64,000 nt of DNA from assembly GCA_027459625.1 (NCBI GenBank), contig DAIDHP010000001.1, forward strand, positions 1 through 64,000, given 5' to 3'. The notes beneath the pieces are model-generated. The model worked only from the letters and a program-made list of their open reading frames with translations, was not told where the DNA came from and made no database searches. Source of the stretch: Chthonomonadales bacterium. Lineage in GTDB: Bacteria; Armatimonadota; Chthonomonadetes; Chthonomonadales; CAJBBX01. How positions within the stretch are numbered: the stretch's first letter is position 1; each line of letters starts with the position of its first letter. The translations under genes and the position numbers were made by a program. Below are positions 52,234 through 59,873 of the stretch, one piece after another.

Positions 52234-53727
52234 TCAACGTTTTCGGATCGAGCCTCTTATCGCCGTAAAGCTCAGTGGCGGCAATTTCGCCAACGCACCG
52301 CCATCGCCGTTTAGCTCGACTTTCAATGGCATAGGTTCCACTGCGTGCGGTTTCTCCCAGCTATTCGCCGCTTTCGGATCGCTTCCTGTAAGGGTGTCCG
52401 CACTGATTACGCCGGTAATGAGCGCATCGTTTATGTGAATATGTAAATCCACCGAGTCCGTTTGGCTCCTATTGACCGCAAAAACCGCAAGCGTTCCATC
52501 CTCCGCCAAACAAACGGAGACATCCAGCATCATGGTCTCCCCTCGTTCGCCCGCATGATAGGTCGGGCAATCCAGAATCGGACGAAGGGATCTGCCCTTG
52601 GTGTGTTCCGCCATCAAAGCGAAGGGATAGTAGTTGCTTTGGATGAGAAGCCCATCCCGTTTTGTGAGAATTGGTGCGATAACGTTAACGACCTGCGCGA
52701 GGCATGCGATTTTCACCACGTCGGCGTGACGGATGAAAGCGTTCAAATACTGTGCGCAGACAAGCGCATCCTCAAGGTTATAAGTCTCCTCCAGCAGATG
52801 CGGCGCTTTTGTCCAGTTCCCATCCGCCTGATCCGCCTTGTACCACACATTCCATTCATCGAAGGAGAGATAGACCCTCTTATTCGCTCGCTTCATCCCT
52901 CGCACGTAATCGAATAGCCCGGAGTAATCCTCTATGACGCGGTCAATCTCCATCCCCTCCGCCAAAAACCATGCGGTGTCATTGCGATGATTCTCGCTGT
53001 ATCGGTGTGCGGAGACATAGTTGACGACATCCCAGGCGTACTCCAGCGTGATCCGATCATAAGTCAGATAGGTGGACATAAATCTTCCAGAGGAGCCGCA
53101 CGCCACAAACTCAATGGAGTTATCCAACCCCTTCATCAGCTTCGCAGCCTGATCCGCTCTCATGGCGTACTCCTCCGCAGGCACATGCCCTGCCTGCCAC
53201 GGACCATCCATCTCGTTGCCGAGGCACCACACCTTCACCCCGTAAGGCTCCTTGTGACCGTTCCTCACCCTCTGATCCGCCCAGTAGGTTCCGGCGGGCA
53301 TGTTGCAATACTCCACCAAAGCCGCAGCCTCCGTGGCGCCCTTGGTTCCGAGATTGATCGCCATCATGGGGGAGGTATCCGCCTGCTTGCACCATTCGAC
53401 GAATTCATCCACACCGAACTCGTTGGTCTCCAGACTGCGCCAGGCGAAATCCGGACGAGTCGGTCGGGATTCACGCTTACCGATCCCGTCCAGCCAGTTG
53501 TAATTGCTTACGAAATTTCCTCCGGGGTATCGCATTAAGGGCATACGCAGTTTTCGCAGAGCGGCGATGACATCCTGGCGGAATCCGTTTTCGTCCGAGA
53601 GAGGGCTGCCTGGATCGTACACCCCTTCGTAAACCGCACGGCCGATATGCTCCAAGAAGCCGCTGAAGATGCGCGGGTCTATGTCTCCATTGTGGTATTG
53701 CGTATCCAATGTCAGTTTTGCCTGCAT
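52234..53727 (-). CDS. abfA: GH51 alpha-L-arabinofuranosidase
   Basis: The product (497 aa) matches GH51 throughout: FSGFLEHIGRAVYEGVYDPGSP, RYPGGNFVSNYNWLDGIG, the acid/base Glu in CLGNEMDGPWQ and the nucleophile Glu in LSFDEWNVWYKAD. It removes terminal arabinofuranose from arabinan or arabinoxylan fragments; without a signal peptide it acts in the cytoplasm. The ATG at 53727 follows AAAGGA by seven bases, and the nine-codon upstream extension lacks a site. It is divergent from the rhamnogalacturonan acetylesterase and shares its control region. Confidence 0.93.
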   Translation of the reverse strand: MQAKLTLDTQYHNGDIDPRIFSGFLEHIGRAVYEGVYDPGSPLSDENGFRQDVIAALRKLRMPLMRYPGGNFVSNYNWLDGIGKRESRPTRPDFAWRSLETNEFGVDEFVEWCKQADTSPMMAINLGTKGATEAAALVEYCNMPAGTYWADQRVRNGHKEPYGVKVWCLGNEMDGPWQAGHVPAEEYAMRADQAAKLMKGLDNSIEFVACGSSGRFMSTYLTYDRITLEYAWDVVNYVSAHRYSENHRNDTAWFLAEGMEIDRVIEDYSGLFDYVRGMKRANKRVYLSFDEWNVWYKADQADGNWTKAPHLLEETYNLEDALVCAQYLNAFIRHADVVKIACLAQVVNVIAPILTKRDGLLIQSNYYPFALMAEHTKGRSLRPILDCPTYHAGERGETMMLDVSVCLAEDGTLAVFAVNRSQTDSVDLHIHINDALITGVISADTLTGSDPKAANSWEKPHAVEPMPLKVELNGDGGALAKLPPLSFTAIRGSIRKR

Positions 53728-54004
53728 GTCCGATCCTTTCGTTTCTTGTTTCAATTCAAATGCGTGTTAATTCGTTCCGTGAAGCGAGAGCCAGTATCCT
53801 CGTATTTGGCAAAGGATGAAAAAAAACCATCCCCTCCCTCTCGGTGATGCGTTCGTCATTTCAGCGAAAAACATTCGACGGATTCCACGGGGGATATCCT
53901 GTTGTCATTGAGGAGGTTGTGATTTTCATATGGGCTACGTATCTCTCATCCCTCGTGACGGGCGCAAAATCCGCGAACCGAATTATAACCGCAACTGTTT
54001 TTAG

Positions 54005-54055
54005 AGTATATTACCGCGCCTGGGAATTGTCAAGCGAGAACTTACGCTGTATCAT
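54005..54055. promoter_or_regulatory. Divergent promoters with overlapping -35 boxes
   Basis: Plus strand: TTGTCA (54027-54032), 17 bases, TATCAT (54050-54055), serving the acetylesterase with a leader of about 75 bases. Minus strand: TTGACA (54033-54028), 17 bases, TATACT (54010-54005), serving the arabinofuranosidase with a leader of about 270 bases. The two -35 boxes share five bases, so polymerase cannot occupy both at once. The rest of the 409-base gap (53728-54136) holds the long leader and an extra TATAAT on the minus strand. Confidence 0.7.
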
Positions 54056-54136
54056 TTATGCGGACGCCATCAACAAAGGATCGTTCGCGCGTAAAACGAC
54101 TCATCACACTTATTTCCATTGACAGAAAGGATGCAT

Positions 54137-54949
54137 ATGAATCGATTTCTTCTCCCGCTGCTGTTCACCGGGATTCTCACCTTTGCGACGTCCTCAAACC
54201 TCTTCGCGCAAACATCCACCTCTTCCGAAAACTCGATCCCGACGCTCTTCATCATCGGCGATTCAACGGTCAAAAACCCGCTTCCGGGTTTGGAGGGGTG
54301 GGGCGACGCCATCGCGCCTTATTTCAACACCACGCGGATTCGCATCGAAAACTTTGCCCTTGGAGGGCGCAGCAGCAGGAGTTATCTCACCGAAGGTCAT
54401 TGGGCGAAAGTTCTGGCGCAAATCAAACCCGGGGACTTCGTCCTGATGCAGTTCGGTCACAACGATGGCGGGCCCTTGGACCACGGCCCCGCGCGAGCCT
54501 CTCTCAAGGGAGTGGGCGACGAAACCAAAACGGTAACCATGCAAGCCACCGGGAAAGTGGAGGTGGTTCACACCTACGGTTGGTACATGCGCAAATACAT
54601 GACGGACACAAAGGACAAGGGGGCGAGACCTATTGTTGTCTCGCCCATCCCGCGCAATATCTGGTCTCCGGATAACAGGGTGCTCACGAACGAGCGGGAT
54701 TACGGCGGATGGTCCAGAGAAGCGGCGCAACAAACCGGCGCCTATTTCATAGACTTGAACCGTATCATTGCCCATTACTACGACGAGATGGGGCCGATAA
54801 TGGTGAAGACCTTTTTCCCCGGCGATCATACACACACCAGCCATACCGGGGCGGCGCTCAACGCGGATTGCGTGGTGCAGGGATTGCGAACCTTGCCGAA
54901 CTGCCCGTTGAAGGCATATCTCAAACCGGAGATCGGGCCGACACGATAG
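54137..54949 (+). CDS. Rhamnogalacturonan acetylesterase (SGNH hydrolase)
   Basis: The product (270 aa) has a signal peptide (RFLLPLLFTGILTFATSSNLFAQ) and SGNH blocks: GDS in FIIGDSTVKN, Gly in GGRSSRSY, Asn in QFGHNDGGP and Asp/His in PGDHTHTSHTGA. The order and TVKNPLPGLEGWGD match the rhamnogalacturonan acetylesterase family, which deacetylates the pectin backbone outside the cytoplasm. The ATG follows AAAGGA by five bases. It is divergent from abfA. Confidence 0.88.
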   Translation: MNRFLLPLLFTGILTFATSSNLFAQTSTSSENSIPTLFIIGDSTVKNPLPGLEGWGDAIAPYFNTTRIRIENFALGGRSSRSYLTEGHWAKVLAQIKPGDFVLMQFGHNDGGPLDHGPARASLKGVGDETKTVTMQATGKVEVVHTYGWYMRKYMTDTKDKGARPIVVSPIPRNIWSPDNRVLTNERDYGGWSREAAQQTGAYFIDLNRIIAHYYDEMGPIMVKTFFPGDHTHTSHTGAALNADCVVQGLRTLPNCPLKAYLKPEIGPTR

Positions 54950-54971
54950 GGCGACACATACGTCACCGCTT

Positions 54972-55439
54972 TCATGTTCGCGAATGCGGCGCATCCGGAT
55001 CATCCAAGGTGAAACTGCGCACAGTAGTCACCCCGTCGGAGGCGTAAAGCGTCAGCACCGTCCCTTCGTAGGTCCATTTGCCGAAGCCCTGCGCCCTCGC
55101 CGCGTTCAAGGCGTCACCCATGGAATGCGCGGTGTTCACAAGCGGCACCGACTGCGTCAAATCCACCTGAGATATATCCCTCGTTACCGCCACATCCACA
55201 TACCTGTCCGAGGAATTCACCAGCGTAGCACCCGCGTCGATCTGCCCTGCGGCTTCGTGATTGACAATCGGATCGTAATCGAATGCGTATATCCCGCCGC
55301 CGATCTCCCGTATCGCGGGCGGGGCGATATCCGAACCATCGGAAAGTCTCTTGAAGAAAAGCCACGAGGGGGTCAACCCCGTTTTGCGTTCTCCGGGAGG
55401 ATAGGATGCGTTATCCCGGATCGAAAATACTATCACCAT
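54972..55439 (-). CDS. Phage-structural-like protein of unknown role
   Basis: The product (155 aa) starts at an ATG preceded by AAGGAG. Its N-terminal KTGLTPSWLFFKRLSDGS and EIGGGIYAFDYDP, and its ending GKWTYEGTVLTLYASDGVTT and RSFTLDDPDAP, recall a widespread module in phage tail or neck-associated proteins. I recognise the pattern but cannot name a family. No other phage structural gene is beside it. A bacterial surface or carbohydrate-related use is possible. It converges with the acetylesterase (22-base gap). Confidence 0.55.
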   Translation of the reverse strand: MVIVFSIRDNASYPPGERKTGLTPSWLFFKRLSDGSDIAPPAIREIGGGIYAFDYDPIVNHEAAGQIDAGATLVNSSDRYVDVAVTRDISQVDLTQSVPLVNTAHSMGDALNAARAQGFGKWTYEGTVLTLYASDGVTTVRSFTLDDPDAPHSRT

Positions 55440-55454
55440 GAATCTCTCCTTGAA

Positions 55455-55539
55455 GGTAATTGTCAAATTCGGAAAATAGTGCCCCATACCGCTTCATTCA
55501 CGCTCGATCAAACATCGATTCTCGATTTCCGCAATTACC
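55455..55539. repeat. Dispersed palindromic element, copy B
   Basis: The 85-bp element starts GGTAATTG and ends GCAATTACC. It shares ends, the CAAATTCGGAAAA block and the GCTCGAT-AAACAT block with copy A at 39376-39459. It lies in the gap before the phage-like gene and leaves only 15 bases, including the ribosome site, before that gene's ATG. A short end-like piece, GCAATTACCT, is also at 63797-63806. Confidence 0.75.
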
Positions 55540-55575
55540 TGCTTTGTTTATTCGTCAAGGGTCGGTTGACGTTAT

Positions 55576-56976
55576 TCATATGCCTACGGCTATGGCTCGC
55601 CCCTCGGCGCCATACACTCCGCCGCGACTTCTTCCCGATCGCAAACGCGCCGGAACGCGGTCGTTCATTCGTCGCAAAAAGCCCTCCACATTTTCGGCGA
55701 TCCTCGCATGCCCCGCCATGTTGGGATGAAGCCCGTCCGCAAGATCGGTTGACGTGTTCAGCCACATCTCGGTATCGTGATAATAGGCGTTGGATATTCC
55801 GGCGAGCGCGGATTGAATCGCCGAATTGAACTCCGCGCGAGCGGCGGGGGTGTTCTGGGTATTCGCCTGAATCCCAAGGCAATGCAGCCTCACGGAGGGA
55901 AGGACGGCGCGTATCCTCGTAATCATGACGCGATACGCCGCTTCGAAATCCGCCTCGCCGGAGCCGTTCAACATATCCACCACCCCGTAGGCTATCACGC
56001 ATTCGACCGGGGCGCACGCCGTCACCTCCGCCACGCGCTCCGGAGTCTCCCCGGCGAGGTCGCCCGCAGCGTGCGAAATCACGGCGGAGCCGTTCCTGCC
56101 AAGATTGAACACCTCCAAACCAAGCCGCGTGGAGAGGATGTAAACCCAATCCGGAGCCGCTCCGTTCAACGTGTCCCCTCGTGTGACGCTATCGCCGAGG
56201 AAGGCGATTTTTCGCCGGGACGGGAACGACGCCGCAAGGATATCCCCGCCGATCGTCATCACGGCGTGCGCGTAAGCCGTGTCGGAGCCGCAATAGGATA
56301 TCCACAGGGCGTAATCATGCGGGTCGCCGTCCAGATTCTCCGCCATCGAAAGCCAATCCCAGAGCCCCGCACCGGTATCCGCCACGTCCGCGATCTCCTC
56401 CCCGTCCCGCGAGAGCCGATAGCGGCGCCCGTTCAGGAAAGCCCATAATTTAAGAGAGGTGGCGTCGGAGCGAAAGCGAATGGCGGCGTCGGGGAATTGA
56501 GACACATGGCAGGGGGGATTTTCGTAACCCGCCACCGCCGAGGGAAACCACCCTCCCTCCGCGCGAATTGCGGCATTGTTCAATCCGGTTATCGCTCCGA
56601 AACCATCCGGGGATTGGAGCGCGGGAGCGACGCCCGCCACCTCCAGCGCCTGTGCGCGATCCAGATACCAGTCCCTGTTCCCCCCGGCGTGGCGCACGGT
56701 GACCGCATGCGCCGCATCCGCCAAGCCGGAGAAGATCGGAAAGGCAGCCCACGCGCCGTAGACTAGGGTTAGAGGGAGGAACGACCCGCCGTCCACGCTC
56801 GTCTCCAATAGGGTTCCGCTTCCTATTAATCCGTTAAGCGACAGATCGGTTCCAACGACGACCGTATCCAGCCTTCCGTTCACGCCAAGCATCCGGGAGG
56901 CGGCCCGTCCCCCCGCAACGACGTCCTCCCACTCCCCGGAAAGGAGTACGTTTGTGTTTGGTAAGGTGAAAATCAT
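55576..56976 (-). CDS. SGNH-hydrolase-fold protein with N-terminal beta domains
   Basis: The product (466 aa) starts at an ATG with AAAAGGAG. The first 240 residues are beta-rich (LETSVDGGSFLPLTL, AVTVRHAGGNRDWYLD) and look like binding modules. The SGNH domain begins near 259 with FLGDSVTRGDT, then NLGRNGSAV, and ends with DGLHPNMAGH near 412. Block III reads AYGVVDMLNG, so the usual Asn of GxND is replaced by Val, which may weaken the oxyanion hole. No signal peptide is seen. Substrate unknown; sugar ester hydrolysis is the family's common use. Confidence 0.7.
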   Translation of the reverse strand: MIFTLPNTNVLLSGEWEDVVAGGRAASRMLGVNGRLDTVVVGTDLSLNGLIGSGTLLETSVDGGSFLPLTLVYGAWAAFPIFSGLADAAHAVTVRHAGGNRDWYLDRAQALEVAGVAPALQSPDGFGAITGLNNAAIRAEGGWFPSAVAGYENPPCHVSQFPDAAIRFRSDATSLKLWAFLNGRRYRLSRDGEEIADVADTGAGLWDWLSMAENLDGDPHDYALWISYCGSDTAYAHAVMTIGGDILAASFPSRRKIAFLGDSVTRGDTLNGAAPDWVYILSTRLGLEVFNLGRNGSAVISHAAGDLAGETPERVAEVTACAPVECVIAYGVVDMLNGSGEADFEAAYRVMITRIRAVLPSVRLHCLGIQANTQNTPAARAEFNSAIQSALAGISNAYYHDTEMWLNTSTDLADGLHPNMAGHARIAENVEGFLRRMNDRVPARLRSGRSRGGVYGAEGRAIAVGI

Positions 56977-57055
56977 CTTATCTCCTTTTACATCGAAATG
57001 ACGATTTATATACAAATGTGTTGAAAATTGAGTGATTATGTGGTTTAATAGAACT

Positions 57056-57137
57056 ACAGGCGTGCGCGGGAAGATTCATAGGTCGCCTTCTAGGGCGGCA
57101 GCCGCTGGTCGGTGGGATCCTATGACCCGGGACCTGT
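57056..57137 (-). ncRNA. Candidate structured RNA
   Basis: On the minus strand, nested complementary segments occur in order: ACAGG (57137-57133) with CCTGT (57060-57056), GGG with CCC, CATAGG (57124-57119) with CCTATG (57082-57077), and small GC hairpins inside (GCGG-CTG-CCGC or CGCC/GGCG). GC content is much higher than in the AT-rich flanks. It lies between the DUF3800 and SGNH genes. It is not a tRNA, and I cannot place it in a known RNA class. Confidence 0.4.
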
Positions 57138-57145
57138 TTCCAACA

Positions 57146-57946
57146 CTATTCCCATCCTGCAAATAATTCCCCGCGTTTTCGAGCCTCTTCCGCTTCTCCG
57201 GGCATTAGCTTGATTCCATATCCCCATACCTGTTCCTTATGGCGATAAGCCGTTTTGTATAAATATTTCGCGTAACTATCTTCCGTGAAGCCATATATGG
57301 AAGGTTCAACAGCGTAATAAAAACTGCTTGCAACCGCATCAGCCAATTGCAATCCCATTCGTTTCCCACTGGTTAAGGTGCTTATTCTATTAGGATCTAT
57401 GATATTTGGCGTAGCATGGTATGCCAACGCAACACGATTTGCTTCCAGATAATTAAGATATTGCTTCATTGCATCATAATCCAATGACGCTCTATTTGAA
57501 AAGACAATATCTATCTTGCCATCGCCCGCATCCGTTAGGCGTTTATTATCCCTACAATACCAGGAAATTCTTTCCACCAGAAGACGAGTGACGTAATGAT
57601 ACAAGCGATTCTCATTTTGAAAATTTTCAGGAGATGTTAATCTGGATTTATCAATCATAACAACTATTATGCGAAGCGATGCCTCGCCTATTTCCGAAGC
57701 GAAATACTTTCTCTGTTCATGTTTGAGATCACGGAAATGGAGCGGTTTTCTCGGCGGCATGCGATGATTCGGTTGACGTTCTTCGTTGATTCTGCCCCGA
57801 ACCATATCAACTAATTTAACCGTTTCGCTTTCCTCGGACTTACGCATAATAACGGAGGATAGAACAAACCATCTGCTGCTTCCCGATTGAAAAGAAAAGC
57901 CTTCATCTCCCGATTCGTCCACATAACCAATATATGTTGAACTCAT
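57146..57946 (-). CDS. DUF3800 domain protein
   Basis: The 266-aa product has the DUF3800 signature: YVDESGDEGF at the N-terminus, a central acidic motif (KIDIVFSNRAS) and GLQLADAVASSFYYA near 200. The acidic residues and their spacing have led to suggestions of an RNase H-like nuclease fold, but no function is established. Such genes are often found beside mobile elements and defence genes, which fits the SIR2 and methyltransferase genes 2-5 kb away. Codon use is more AT-rich than in the pilus genes. Confidence 0.85.
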   Translation of the reverse strand: MSSTYIGYVDESGDEGFSFQSGSSRWFVLSSVIMRKSEESETVKLVDMVRGRINEERQPNHRMPPRKPLHFRDLKHEQRKYFASEIGEASLRIIVVMIDKSRLTSPENFQNENRLYHYVTRLLVERISWYCRDNKRLTDAGDGKIDIVFSNRASLDYDAMKQYLNYLEANRVALAYHATPNIIDPNRISTLTSGKRMGLQLADAVASSFYYAVEPSIYGFTEDSYAKYLYKTAYRHKEQVWGYGIKLMPGEAEEARKRGELFAGWE

Positions 57947-58094
57947 TTGAATTATTTGCCAAAGCAGCTACTTGTTTGACGCATATCCATTATCTTCGGA
58001 TTCCTCTTTTGAAGAAAGATATACATTTTACTAAATCGTGAAAATAGACCACAGAGCGAAATCAAATAGCCCTGTGGTCCACATAATTATTCTA

Positions 58095-59072
58095 CTACGT
58101 CGTCGGTCTCGTCACCTTCACGGTGTTGCTGCCCCTCTCGTTCTGGGTGTACAAAACGACATACACCTTGAAGACCGCCGAAGCGCCCGCAGCCACAAGC
58201 CCGCTGTCCGTGAGATATTCCGTTTCCGTCTTCGGCGCACTCGCCACCACGAAATCATCCGCAGTGCTGTACCGAGTCCCCGGCGAGGAGCGTATCTCGT
58301 AGTGATCCAGGTTCGGATTGTCGGACGGAGTCCAAACGAGCCTCGCCATCAGCGCCGTCGAGTCCCACACTCCGGAAAGGTTCACCGGATCGGGAGTGCT
58401 TCCGGGTGGCGGCGACAGAACCGGGATGGAGGCTATCAGCGGGTGCGTTCTTCCCAGTCTTCCAATCGCCGCGTTTTTGTACTGCTGCAGCCGGGCTCGA
58501 ATGGGCTTCAAAAGGCTATCCCTCTCCAGGCGATTTCTCCGCGCCTCGTTATCCGCTTTGGTGAGATTGATGTAAACCAACTCCAACGCGGTTATGTCCG
58601 TGTCTAACGTGGCGATAGTATACGCCCCCAGCGTGAGCGGCGGGGTGAAATCCTGAGAAGACGCGAAGGCGTTTACAGTGGTCCATAGATCCTTCATGTC
58701 GTAAAACGGCTTGAGGAATCTGCTTTGTATCATTTCCATCCTCGGTGCCTGAGGTATGGAGCCGAGGATGGGTCTGCCGAAAAGCACTCCCGACAGAGCG
58801 CCTTTCAGTTGGAAGAACCTTTCGATAAGCGCCGCCTTCGCCTGATCTCGCGTGGCGGCGGCGGTACTCCGCACGTTATCCAGCCCGGGTTGAGAGTTGA
58901 TGATTGTCAGCAGATTCGTGCGATCTGCTATCAGGTCCTCCACCGCATATCCTCCCTGCAGCAGAACAGGGTCGTCCGGAGTCAATGTCGCCAGAGTCGC
59001 GTTCACCGACTGCCAGTGGCTGATGAACTCCTGCATTACGGCTGGATACGACGCCGCGGTCGTTAAAGGCAT
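58095..59072 (-). CDS. Protein with N-terminal helical region and C-terminal Fn3-like domain
   Basis: The product (325 aa) starts at an ATG with GAAAGGAG. Residues 1-210 are mainly helical (EDLIADRTNLLTIIN, DQAKAALIERFFQLKGALSG, RRNRLERDSLLKPIRARLQQ). Residues about 227-325 look like a fibronectin type III domain (ARLVWTPSDNPNLDHYEIR, then ASAVFKVYVVLYTQNERGS). No signal peptide or membrane segment is seen. The family is unknown to me. Its ribosome site resembles those of the phage-like and SGNH genes, and the three may be related in origin. Confidence 0.6.
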   Translation of the reverse strand: MPLTTAASYPAVMQEFISHWQSVNATLATLTPDDPVLLQGGYAVEDLIADRTNLLTIINSQPGLDNVRSTAAATRDQAKAALIERFFQLKGALSGVLFGRPILGSIPQAPRMEMIQSRFLKPFYDMKDLWTTVNAFASSQDFTPPLTLGAYTIATLDTDITALELVYINLTKADNEARRNRLERDSLLKPIRARLQQYKNAAIGRLGRTHPLIASIPVLSPPPGSTPDPVNLSGVWDSTALMARLVWTPSDNPNLDHYEIRSSPGTRYSTADDFVVASAPKTETEYLTDSGLVAAGASAVFKVYVVLYTQNERGSNTVKVTRPTT

Positions 59073-59265
59073 GTGAATTCTCCTTTCGGGTATAAAGGTA
59101 GGTGTTGGTAAGGCAGGGGCGGTCGAATCCCCCATCCTGTTTGGATATGGCACTAGTCCCGCCATCCCCAAAAACGTGTATAATCTCACGGCACACCTCT
59201 CTATAGAGATTTACAATCTCAAAAAAAGACAAATTCGCGCAGTTTTCTTCAACAAAAAGGACTGC

Positions 59266-59442
59266 GCATTCAAGAAAGTGATCTCCGCATTCAAGAAAGT
59301 GATCTCCGCATTCAAGAAAGTGATCTCCGCATTCAAGAAAGTGATCTCCGCATTCAAGAAAGTGGGTTCCGCATTCAAGAAAGTGGTCTTCGCATTGAAG
59401 AAAATGGCTTACGCACTCAAGAAAGTGGCTTACGCACTAACT
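59266..59442. repeat. 21-bp tandem repeat, eight units
   Basis: Units of GCATTCAAGAAAGTGATCTCC start at 59266, 59287, 59308, 59329, 59350, 59371, 59392 and 59413, with a partial ninth. The first four are identical and the later ones diverge progressively. The unit is a multiple of three, and the plus strand reads AFKKVIS repeatedly within an open frame from 59176 to 59445. That frame starts without a ribosome site, so coding is doubtful. Confidence 0.9.
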
Positions 59443-59873
59443 TAAATGATCTCCGCATCTTATAATGCTATGTTTGCGTCGCCTCATGATGCTTTATATT
59501 TGGTTTTTAAGGTGTCATTTCCAATATTGGAGGCATGATTTTCGAAAAAAGGAGTCCATCTTACTGGAAATACAAATATGAGTGAGTTGGAGGTATCCTG
59601 TTTTTAACTCAAACATAAATTTAGTACCTGTGAAACAGCTCTTTATTGAATAATAAGACGATGTTCTGACAAAAAAGTTTCAATTCTTTTTGGAGGTTGT
59701 TGCATCGCCCGTTTCTAAACCCCCGGAAGGCCTGGTGATGGGAGCGTGTTCATGCGTAGCCAACCCGCTCGGCGCGAGGCTGGGGGGGTTGGAGGGATTT
59801 GACGAAACCCCCGCATGGCGGTTGAATACATGCGCGGGGAATATGCGATAATATCTCAAAGGGGGATGCTGAG
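59443..59873. other. Non-coding stretch before the SIR2 gene
   Basis: The first half is AT-rich and featureless apart from one more partial repeat unit at 59448-59458. The second half (59700-59870) is GC-rich and contains a perfect GGGGGTT/AACCCCC hairpin (59784-59790 with 59806-59812). A weak extended -10 (TGC then GATAAT at 59847-59852), with TTGAAT 19 bases upstream, could serve the SIR2 gene. Confidence 0.5.

Noticed and set aside
57056-57137. tRNA or tmRNA fragment
   Set aside because: No T-arm consensus, no anticodon arm and no encoded CCA.
59176-59445. 90-codon frame through the 21-bp repeats
   Set aside because: It starts at a GTG that abuts a TATAAT-like box and lacks a ribosome site; an open frame is expected when the unit length is a multiple of three. 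Kept as a finding, not as a gene.
59677-59710. Sequence starting GTTTCAATTC, resembling one end of a type I/III CRISPR repeat
   Set aside because: Only one copy is present, with no spacer periodicity and no cas genes in the window.
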